A DNA stretch of 64,000 bases from Desulforhopalus sp. IMCC35007 (GTDB lineage Bacteria > Desulfobacterota > Desulfobulbia > Desulfobulbales > Desulfocapsaceae). Shown one piece after another: positions 35,726-43,151 of the stretch. The notes under the pieces were generated by a model. The model ran no database searches. It had not been told where the DNA came from and worked only from the letters and a program-made list of their open reading frames with translations. A program made the translations under genes and the position numbers. Position 1 is the first letter of the stretch. The number at the start of each line of letters is the position of its first letter. Location: assembly GCF_005116575.1 (NCBI RefSeq), contig NZ_SWCN01000005.1, positions 124,001-188,000 of the forward strand, read 5' to 3'.

Positions 35726-36427
35726 TTACACCCTGCTCATAAGATCTCTTTCAACAAGATTGAGAAAATCTGTAGAAAAATTGGAGATTTCTCCATCGAT
35801 TACGTCAATTTTATTTGCGAAATAATTATAAAAAATAACAGCAGGTATGGCAACTGCAAGCCCTGCAGCGGTCGCCACAAGAGCCTCTGATATACCTGGT
35901 GCGACAACAGATAAAGAAGCTGAGCCTTTTTGGCCAATTTCGTGGAAAGAAGCCATGATACCCCAGACGGTGCCAAATAAGCCGATAAATGGAGTGGCGC
36001 TTCCCGTGGTGGCAAGAAAGGGGAGGCTGGCTCCCAGTATACCGAGTTCCTGGGATTCTGCTTTTCTAATGGCGCGTTTGAGGTTGTCCATGGTGGCAAG
36101 CTGCATATCGAGAGTCTCTGCCTGGGTTACACTCTCTTTTCTCGATCTGATTTTGTTGATTTTTTGCAGCTCTGTAAAACCTGCGATAAAAACAGATGCT
36201 TGAGGAGAGTATTCAAACTCTGTCGCAGAGGCGTGGGCTTCGTTGAGATTAGCCGATTGCCAGAAACTCTCAAGAAAATCTTCAGAGTCGAGGCGTACCT
36301 TTTTCAACAGCCTTGATTTCATGATGACGATGGACCATGACACAACGGAAAAGATCAGAAGTGTGAGCATTACCAGCTGGCCGATGGGGCCAGAATTGAG
36401 AACCATTTCAGTGATTGTTAACTGCAC
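35726..36427 (-). CDS. tolQ: TolQ (MotA/TolQ/ExbB proton channel)
   Basis: A 233-residue protein with three membrane helices: about 15-36 (GQLVMLTLLIFSVVSWSIVI), the TM2 region LPFLATTGSATPFIGLFGTVWG and TM3 EALVATAAGLAVAIPAVIFYN. These carry the family motifs that form the proton path with TolR. The start is a GTG at 36427 with an AGGT stretch upstream; the next in-frame ATG would be 8 codons inside. It is the first gene of the tol transcript. Confidence 0.93.
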   Translation of the reverse strand: MQLTITEMVLNSGPIGQLVMLTLLIFSVVSWSIVIMKSRLLKKVRLDSEDFLESFWQSANLNEAHASATEFEYSPQASVFIAGFTELQKINKIRSRKESVTQAETLDMQLATMDNLKRAIRKAESQELGILGASLPFLATTGSATPFIGLFGTVWGIMASFHEIGQKGSASLSVVAPGISEALVATAAGLAVAIPAVIFYNYFANKIDVIDGEISNFSTDFLNLVERDLMSRV

Positions 36428-36748
36428 GTGTGAATACCTGTAAGTTTGATTGTAATGAAGAAATTGAGCTTCAGTGTAATGTATCTATTGTTTTGGTAAA
36501 AACTGCATATTATTTCTCTTTGGGGTCGACTAACTCAAGAAATGGGGAGGTCGCCACTATATAAAATGTATAGGGAATTACAGGGGTGAATATTAAACCG
36601 GAACATAGGAATGTTGTCACCTTTATTCTTTTACGACCAGTTATCTTACCTAGTTTTACCAAAAATTCAACAGGTCAATGATAAGGTGAAAAGAATGTTC
36701 TCTGTGAGTCGAAAAAGTGCAAAATTTGCTCTAGGATCTTGGAGTGTT
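36428..36748. other. intergenic region (321 bp) between tolQ and the ketosynthase cluster
   Basis: Both flanking genes are on the minus strand, so this holds the end of the ketosynthase-cluster transcript and the tolQ promoter. No terminator with a clear U-run was found. A weak promoter-like TTTACC-16-TACACT upstream of tolQ is possible. No coding or RNA gene recognised. Confidence 0.4.
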
Positions 36749-37195
36749 TCAGCGAGAATCCGCAGACGGGGTCATGGAACATGCAAATGCAGTCTGTACT
36801 GCCGTTTTCCCGTTCACTTTTAAGGTGCCTTTGAAAAAACTGACATTTGAGATGATTTCCTGAAGATCGACTTTAATCCTGGTTACATCGCCCGGATAGA
36901 CGCCACGTTTAAACTTGGCGCTATTGATCCGGGTTAAAACGGGGACCAGGCCCTGGGCGGCAAGCTCGGCGCCTGTCCTCGCCATAAGCAGGGCACCACT
37001 TTGAAAGATAGCCTCACAGAGGAGGACTCCTGGAGTTATTGGGTTGCCGGGATAGTGACCTTTAAAAACCTCATGATCCTCAGGGATCTGTTTTTCTGTT
37101 TCAATGGATGTGTCGGTGCAGGAAATAATACGATCAACCCAGAGAAACGGTGGCCTGTGTGGAATGAGGTTTTGGATCTCTTCAAGTGCAGGCAT
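36749..37195 (-). CDS. FabZ-type 3-hydroxyacyl-ACP dehydratase
   Basis: A 148-residue hot-dog fold protein. The dehydratase motif is intact: FKGHYPGNPITPGVLLCEAIF, with H47 and E61 as the catalytic pair. The N-terminal IPHRPPFLWVDRI is the standard FabZ opening. It dehydrates 3-hydroxyacyl-ACP to trans-2-enoyl-ACP. Its ATG shares one base with the fabG stop (TAATG), so it is coupled. It is the last gene of the ketosynthase/ACP/CrtI operon and not part of the usual lpxA-fabZ neighbourhood. Confidence 0.87.
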   Translation of the reverse strand: MPALEEIQNLIPHRPPFLWVDRIISCTDTSIETEKQIPEDHEVFKGHYPGNPITPGVLLCEAIFQSGALLMARTGAELAAQGLVPVLTRINSAKFKRGVYPGDVTRIKVDLQEIISNVSFFKGTLKVNGKTAVQTAFACSMTPSADSR

Positions 37196-37935
37196 TATAG
37201 CCCTCCCGTGACATCAAGTGTGGTTCCTGTGATATAAGAAGCTTTTTTACCGGCGAGAAAAATAACGGCGTCTGCAACCTCCTGTACTGACCCAAAGCGT
37301 CGCATCGGTACAAGCTTTTTATATTCCGTTATTTGGTCGTTGCTCAGGCCATTGAGGAAATCGGTGGCAATAAATCCAGGAGAGACACAGTTTACAGTTA
37401 TTTTTTTCTTTGCGACCTCTTTTGCAAGAGTTTTCGTCAAGGCAATTTGTCCGGCTTTAGAGGCTGCATAGTTAGCCTGACCTGTAAAGCCAAGGCGTGC
37501 AACTGGGGAGGTGATGTTGATAATTCGCCCATATTTATTCTGCATCATAAACAAAACGGCGTGTTTGGACATGAGAAAGCTTCCTGTTAGGTTTACATCA
37601 AGAACCTTCTGCCATTTGCCTGTATCCATGAGTGCAACCACCGCATCCTGGCGAATACCTGCATTGTTGACCAGCACATCAAGCTTGGCATAATCCTTTT
37701 GAAGGTCTGCAAATAAGGCAACGACCGCCTGCTCCTGGGATATATCACACGGATATAGTCTGAATTGTTCTGCATAATTCTGGTTGTCACGGCTGAATTT
37801 TTCAGCTCCTTCAGCGTTTCCTGAATACACACCGATGACAAAGGCACCCATGTGGATGAAGTTCTCCGCTATTGCTTTGCCGATACCTCGTGTCGCACCG
37901 GTGATAAGGACATTCTGGCCAGTAAAATCTTCCAC
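37195..37935 (-). CDS. FabG-type 3-oxoacyl-ACP reductase (SDR)
   Basis: A 246-residue short-chain dehydrogenase: GATRGIGKAIAENF nucleotide-binding loop (13-26), NNAGIRQDA, and the S143-Y156-K160 catalytic triad (S in INITSPVAR, YAASK). It ends in YITGTTLDVTGGL, the usual FabG C-terminus. NADPH-dependent reduction of 3-ketoacyl-ACP is expected. It overlaps the dehydratase by 1 nt and follows the CrtI-like gene by 11 nt. It is a pathway-specific paralog, judged from its neighbours. Confidence 0.9.
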   Translation of the reverse strand: MEDFTGQNVLITGATRGIGKAIAENFIHMGAFVIGVYSGNAEGAEKFSRDNQNYAEQFRLYPCDISQEQAVVALFADLQKDYAKLDVLVNNAGIRQDAVVALMDTGKWQKVLDVNLTGSFLMSKHAVLFMMQNKYGRIINITSPVARLGFTGQANYAASKAGQIALTKTLAKEVAKKKITVNCVSPGFIATDFLNGLSNDQITEYKKLVPMRRFGSVQEVADAVIFLAGKKASYITGTTLDVTGGL

Positions 37936-37946
37936 TTTTTTCTCCG

Positions 37947-39350
37947 TTAGGCTCTGAGATAGCTGTCAACGTCATTGGATACAATGACGCCATAATTTAT
38001 GGCTCCAAGCCAGCCGGACATTATAATCCCTACTGAGCCTACGTGGAAAAGGCCTCCGACTTGCTTGTGAATCGACCTTGAGACATCAAGGCCCTCAAAT
38101 TTAGTACCAAAACTCGTGCCGCGGGTGTGTAGGGTGTAGGTGTTAAATGTTTTCGGAGTAGCAGCCTCCACCCAGTCGATTTTTTCTGTAACGCCTGGGA
38201 TGTATTTTTCAAGATCCTTGATAGAACGGTCAATGAGTGACTCTTTTTCGGCGAGGTATTGTTCTTTGGTCAACTCGGCCCAGTCACTATAGCGGCTGTT
38301 CATTGAGGCGACAATGGTGTAACGATCATGACCAGGTCTGGTCTTGGGATAGTAAATAGAAAATGTTTTTGATTTTGTATGGAGGTCAAGGAGTTCTTCA
38401 GAGTCAAATTCATCTGCGGTTGAAGTAAACAGAAGGTCACCAACGTCTTCGATGGTCTCTCCTTTTTTGATTCCCATGTAAACCTGGCAACTCGAGTTGT
38501 TGACTCTGACCGCTTTTGCCTTTGTAAGGAACTCATCACTGTAATGGTGACTTTCGGTCAGATTGAAAATGGTGTTTGTGATACCACTGTTTGAAACCAC
38601 AGCCGTTGCCTTAATTGTGGTACCGTCTACAGAGACTCCGCACACCTTACCCTTTTCTATTAGAATTTTATTGACCTTGGCTTTGGTGCAGATGGTCACT
38701 CCATTTTTTTCGAGCTCTTTTTCCATCATGCCGATCAGTTTGTCGGTACCACCCGAAAAGGTATAGACTCCCTTATTCATGAAATTTGAGAAGACGATAC
38801 CATAGGTTATGGCCGGATCATCTAGGGTCGAGCCGTTTGCGTAGGTGATCGGTTCCATGAGAAGTCGGTGTATATCGCTTCTGCAGGGGAAAAATTCCTC
38901 GAACAGCTCTCTTGTGGTCATGGATTGATCGTCATAAAAGTTCATTGAAGTAACGGTGTCAAAAAACTTTTTAATAGTTGATGCTTCCACACCAAAACGG
39001 GTTTGCAGAAGGTGGGTAAAGTCTTCTTTGTTAAAGGTCGTTTTGAGATTGAACTGCGGGTTGTTAAAAACAATGTTCGGGAGTTGTACTATGGACTGCA
39101 TGATCTCTTTATTCCAGTATTTCTTGCAGGTTTTTACCATTCCATAGGGAAACCCATGTAGAGAAATATCAAAGATATGTCCACGGCGTTTAAACCATGT
39201 GGCAAGGCCACCGAGCCTGTGATGGTGTTCGAGAAGCAGTACCTTATGCCCGCAATAGGCAAGACGGTTGGCTGTCGTAAGTCCGCCAAGACCTGAGCCG
39301 ATTATTATGACGTCGTATGATTCTTGAAGATCTTTGAGAAATACTGGCAT
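37947..39350 (-). CDS. CrtI/phytoene-desaturase-like FAD-dependent oxidoreductase (first of two)
   Basis: A 467-residue FAD enzyme. The N-terminal FAD fold is YDVIIIGSGLGGLTTANRLA with GLATWF nearby, as in carotenoid desaturases/isomerases. The C-terminus is GSVGIIMSGWLGAINYG, equivalent to the FAD-closing motif of the CrtI family. It could desaturate, isomerise or saturate a polyene acyl chain. No phytoene synthase gene is present, so a carotenoid role is unlikely. It precedes the ketoreductase by 11 nt, and a second copy of the family lies upstream. Confidence 0.85.
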   Translation of the reverse strand: MPVFLKDLQESYDVIIIGSGLGGLTTANRLAYCGHKVLLLEHHHRLGGLATWFKRRGHIFDISLHGFPYGMVKTCKKYWNKEIMQSIVQLPNIVFNNPQFNLKTTFNKEDFTHLLQTRFGVEASTIKKFFDTVTSMNFYDDQSMTTRELFEEFFPCRSDIHRLLMEPITYANGSTLDDPAITYGIVFSNFMNKGVYTFSGGTDKLIGMMEKELEKNGVTICTKAKVNKILIEKGKVCGVSVDGTTIKATAVVSNSGITNTIFNLTESHHYSDEFLTKAKAVRVNNSSCQVYMGIKKGETIEDVGDLLFTSTADEFDSEELLDLHTKSKTFSIYYPKTRPGHDRYTIVASMNSRYSDWAELTKEQYLAEKESLIDRSIKDLEKYIPGVTEKIDWVEAATPKTFNTYTLHTRGTSFGTKFEGLDVSRSIHKQVGGLFHVGSVGIIMSGWLGAINYGVIVSNDVDSYLRA

Positions 39351-39516
39351 AAATAATATCTGTTTGGAGTAGGGGTTATTATTTTACAGGTCCACCGGTG
39401 TTTTTTTGTATGCTCTATAGAGACCACTCGAAAGCAGGTCGGGCAGCCTGTCAGGAGTCCAAGAACGAAGGAAAACACATAGGTTACAAAATTCGCCTTA
39501 TACCTGTAAGCATAAA

Positions 39517-40908
39517 TTATATTTTAGGAAGTATCTGTTGATTGACAATGGAGACACCGCTGAGCATTGATCCAACTATGCCTAAAAACCCCTGGTCAGT
39601 TCCGGCAATAAAAAGGTTGTGGTAGCCGATATTGCCGTCTTTGATTTTAACTGGGTTCCCGTAGATTGCTCCTTTGTGTTTGGAGGTGTAGCGCTCTATG
39701 GTAACAGGTGTGAAGGTATTTTCAAAGACTATATCCTTTGTAAAATTGCCAACTATGGTTTCAAGTACATTTCTGGATTCAACCGCCGCCTGACGTTTTT
39801 TTTCAAGATACGCCGCAGGATCTGCCGAAAGCTTTTTCCATCTGCTGAAATCCGCCAGATGTGTTGAGCGAATCTCTCTATTTTTTTTAGGTGGTAACCC
39901 AGAAAAAGAGCCGGGAAAACAGATGACCCCGCTTGATGGGTCCAGGTAGTCGGAAGGGGAGCGATATTGAAAAGTTTTTGTTGTGTTGTAAAAAATAATT
40001 GTTGTGTCTTCAGGCAGCGTACTGGTGCTGGCTTCCTGCAGTTCATAAATAGTTTCAATAAAGCCAAGTCTTTTGTCAGCTGGAGGGGTGATCTGCCCGG
40101 GAGGGTTCATAAGAGCCCTGGTTTCGTCTGAACCGATGGTTGAAAGGAGGTATGAACATTCGATAATCTCCCCTGATGCAAGCTCCACCCCGGTAACCCT
40201 ATTGCCCGAGTGGATGATTTTTTTTACCCTGCAGTTTGTTCTTGTGATGCCACCCATTGCTTCATAATGGGAGATCAGCGTGTCCAGAAAGTCTTTTATA
40301 GTGCCTTTTGGGCGAAACATTCCTTCCATGTATATGGCCCTGAACATGATGGCGAATTGATTCAGATCCATATCATTTTCATAGCTCGATCCATAAAACA
40401 TGAGAGGGCACATGAGCATATCTACAAAGAGCGGGTCACCGAATAACTCTGATAAATATTGTTTGGCTGAGCGAAAAGGGGAGAGAGTAAAGGGATCAAA
40501 GAGATCAATAAACTTCTTCAGTTGGATGAATTTGTCATGGATGTGAGGGAATTTCGCTTGAATTTCTGCATCAAACAACTCAGGCTGGTTGGAAAAAAAG
40601 AGTGACTCATGGCCATGAAAATCTATTTTGCTTTTATATTGCTGGCAGAGAGAAAGCTCCTTGCGTTTAAGCTTCAGTTGCCTGAGCAGTCTGTTTAATG
40701 GGGCTTGCTTATCTCCGGTCTCTGCATAGTTAGTGATTGCATGAAGGCCAGTCTCGTAAAGAACCTTGTTGCGATAAAAATACGAATTCAACCCACCGAG
40801 ACGGCTGTGCTGTTCTAGAATTTGTACATTGAGAGAAAAACGAGCAATACGAATTGCGGCGGCAATGCCTGAAAGGCCGCCGCCGATTACCAAAACTGGA
40901 ACAGTCAC
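39517..40908 (-). CDS. CrtI/phytoene-desaturase-like FAD-dependent oxidoreductase (second of two)
   Basis: A 463-residue FAD enzyme starting VLVIGGGLSGIAAAIRIARF, with GGLNSYFYR nearby and a C-terminal FAD-closing motif (LFIAGTDQGFLGIVGSMLSGV). It is clearly a paralog of the gene at 37947 but divergent in sequence. It sits 6 nt after the ACP gene, so it is in the same transcript. The 166-bp gap to the next gene is the longest gap between the CrtI pair. Exact reaction unknown. Confidence 0.83.
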   Translation of the reverse strand: MTVPVLVIGGGLSGIAAAIRIARFSLNVQILEQHSRLGGLNSYFYRNKVLYETGLHAITNYAETGDKQAPLNRLLRQLKLKRKELSLCQQYKSKIDFHGHESLFFSNQPELFDAEIQAKFPHIHDKFIQLKKFIDLFDPFTLSPFRSAKQYLSELFGDPLFVDMLMCPLMFYGSSYENDMDLNQFAIMFRAIYMEGMFRPKGTIKDFLDTLISHYEAMGGITRTNCRVKKIIHSGNRVTGVELASGEIIECSYLLSTIGSDETRALMNPPGQITPPADKRLGFIETIYELQEASTSTLPEDTTIIFYNTTKTFQYRSPSDYLDPSSGVICFPGSFSGLPPKKNREIRSTHLADFSRWKKLSADPAAYLEKKRQAAVESRNVLETIVGNFTKDIVFENTFTPVTIERYTSKHKGAIYGNPVKIKDGNIGYHNLFIAGTDQGFLGIVGSMLSGVSIVNQQILPKI

Positions 40909-40914
40909 GAGAAT

Positions 40915-41166
40915 TTAAGCGTCTTTTAAAAGTGGCTCAAGGTACATCACGCAGCTGTTGAGAGTTGCAAGATTTGGGTAATCTTCTTCAGGAATCTGCA
41001 GCTGGTGACGTTTTCTGAGTTCCATGACAATGTCGAGGAAGTCCATGGAATCTAAATCCAGTTGATCACGCAGGGGTTGATCTGGATCAAGACTGTCAAA
41101 ATCCGCCTCATCGTCAATATCTTCAATAATTTCCAGTACCAGATCTTTTATCTCTTCATTCGTCAT
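40915..41166 (-). CDS. acyl carrier protein
   Basis: 83 residues from the ATG at 41166 (SD GGAG). The 4'-phosphopantetheine attachment site is S40 in LDLDSMDFLD. Acidic, helical, typical ACP size. The ORF could start earlier (41217), but the SD and the ACP N-terminus fit 41166. It is not the housekeeping acpP, which would be next to fabD/fabG/fabF; here the partners are a dedicated ketosynthase and two CrtI-like oxidoreductases. Confidence 0.9.
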   Translation of the reverse strand: MTNEEIKDLVLEIIEDIDDEADFDSLDPDQPLRDQLDLDSMDFLDIVMELRKRHQLQIPEEDYPNLATLNSCVMYLEPLLKDA

Positions 41167-41326
41167 GTAATTCTCCGGATTTAACGTGTGGTGCTTATTC
41201 GTCTTTAAAATAAACATGCGCAGAAAACATTGCGCAGGGATGGCTCTATATTAACGGCAAAACAATTTCTATAACATACCTGAGCCATCTTGTTTATAAA
41301 ATTTTTTAATTTGAAAATAAAATGTA

Positions 41327-42562
41327 TCAGCTCCTGTACTTTTTTACAATGATGGTTGAATTAATACCTATCATTCCAAACGAGTTGTTCAGGATCGTGT
41401 TGACATTGTCAACGGTAATGGCTTTGTTGATAACGAGATTATTTAAAGCACATTCACTGTCGAGAGTATCAATGTTGATCGTGGGATGGATAATATTATC
41501 ATCAAAGGACGGCAGATTCCCAGCAAGTTCAAGGACGCCGGCAGCTCCCATGGCATGACCGATGATACTTTTGGTGTTATTCACATAAGTTGAGGTGCAG
41601 TCCCCAAACACTTCCCGGATTGCTTTGCATTCTTCTATGTCGCCCTGTTTGGTACCTGTCGCGTGGGTATTGATCAGATCAATTTCTGCAGCATCAAGAC
41701 CGGCCCGCTGCAGGGCAAGCTTCATGCATTCCGCCTGTCGCGGTCCATAGGGAAGTACATAGTCTTTTGCGTCGGAATTCATGGCGTATCCAACGATCTC
41801 ACCATAGATATGAGCGCCTCTTTCAAGAGCTTTTTCGAGTAATTCGATGGTATAGATACAGCCACCCTCCGAGATGACAATGCCGTTGCGGTTCTGATCA
41901 AAGGGCCGTGTTGCAAGTTTCGGGTCGTCTGCTGAACCCAGCGCGTTTTGCGCCTTAAAGCTTGCAAAAATACCAAAAGAGCCTACCGACTCTGAAATTC
42001 CACCGGCTAGGGCCATGTCGATTTCTCCCAGACGAAGCATCTGAACAGCCTGTATCAAAGATGCGTTGCCAGCAGCACAGGCTGCGCCAATGGAATAATG
42101 CGGGCCATGAATATCCAGATTCATGGTGATTTCTCCCGCAGGATTATTCAGAACTGTTCTGGGGTTGTGGTGATGGGTCCAGTAATCTACGTTGTAGTCA
42201 TATTTACTGATATTATAGACCTCATTTTCAGTTTCCACCGTTCCATGCTCTGTCAAGCCAACATACACACCAATTCGGGCGGAGTCGTAGATGGACAGGT
42301 CAAGACCAGCATCTTTAATTGCTTCGTTCGCACAGTACACACCAATACATCCTGCACGGGTACCCTTTTTATTTTCTTTTTTCTTGCGGTAAAGGTTCTC
42401 TGGAAAATCACACACGCCTGCGGGGGCTTTGCCGAAATATCTCAGGTCAATTTCTTTAATTTCACTAGTGCCATTTATGAGCTTTTTTCTGAAATCTTTT
42501 AAATCATTGGCATTTGGAGCAGTAAGACCGACTCCTGTTATAACAATTCTGGAATTTAGCAT
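41327..42562 (-). CDS. beta-ketoacyl-ACP synthase (KAS II/FabF-like), cluster-specific
   Basis: A 411-residue ketosynthase with an intact active site: C162 in GAACAAGNAS, H300 in NTHATGT and H336 in SIIGHAMGAAG. The motif AACAAGNA differs from the usual DTACSSS of FabF. It extends acyl-ACP by two carbons. It is the first gene of the operon, followed 160 bp later by the ACP. Sequence differences from FabF suggest a specialised chain (unusual length or conjugation), which is inference. Confidence 0.88.
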   Translation of the reverse strand: MLNSRIVITGVGLTAPNANDLKDFRKKLINGTSEIKEIDLRYFGKAPAGVCDFPENLYRKKKENKKGTRAGCIGVYCANEAIKDAGLDLSIYDSARIGVYVGLTEHGTVETENEVYNISKYDYNVDYWTHHHNPRTVLNNPAGEITMNLDIHGPHYSIGAACAAGNASLIQAVQMLRLGEIDMALAGGISESVGSFGIFASFKAQNALGSADDPKLATRPFDQNRNGIVISEGGCIYTIELLEKALERGAHIYGEIVGYAMNSDAKDYVLPYGPRQAECMKLALQRAGLDAAEIDLINTHATGTKQGDIEECKAIREVFGDCTSTYVNNTKSIIGHAMGAAGVLELAGNLPSFDDNIIHPTINIDTLDSECALNNLVINKAITVDNVNTILNNSFGMIGINSTIIVKKYRS

Positions 42563-43151
42563 AATCTTTTTTAGGTGAATATAGAGATGTGTACGTAAAA
42601 TATTAATAAAGGTTACGTAATGAAAGTTTCGCAGTATAGGATATTAGTCTGGTATATTGTCAGCACCCAGAGGAGGCAATTTAGAGCACTTTGCACCAAA
42701 ATTCAATTTTTATATACGGCTCTGTGTCGAAATAGCATGCGCCATGCGGGTACAGGTTGATTTTATGGTCAAGAAAATGCTATTTTTTCGATAGGATTAC
42801 TTTATCAGGCAACGTGAACGGAACTCAGAACAAACAAGCACCGTTTATCCTGAGGTTAATATTGTCTGGATGGTAGAAGAAAACTATTGACCTTTAAGGC
42901 TTTTTTGTTAGGCATAAGGTGCGTTACAATGGTATGGTGTATCCTTTAAAGTTGCCAAAAACTTCGGCTCTGTATTTAGCCATTAGAAAACCATCAATTG
43001 CTTCTTGTGTTAAACTGAATAAAGTGGCAAGAGGCAGTGCTGAAGCTCACACTGCTTCCACTGGTGCTACGTTTTGGTTGATCCGCCTGTGCACTTGTAC
43101 TTATGTTCACAACAACGAAACTATAGAAATAATATTTACGACACTACTTTA
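42563..43151. other. 589-bp intergenic region
   Basis: Between the divergent ketosynthase and HEAT/PilZ genes. Apart from the TACGTA palindromes on the left, I see no coding frame with an SD, no tRNA and no recognisable riboswitch. A 77-codon frame at 42919-43152 has no SD or recognisable sequence and is not called. Confidence 0.45.
42592..42620. promoter_or_regulatory. two TACGTA palindromes spaced 22 bp apart upstream of the ketosynthase
   Basis: TACGTA occurs at 42592-42597 and again inside the palindrome TTACGTAA at 42613-42620. The centres are 22 bp apart, about two helical turns, and lie 30-58 bp upstream of the minus-strand ketosynthase start. This is typical geometry for a dimeric regulator binding twice. 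No regulator was identified. Confidence 0.35.
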
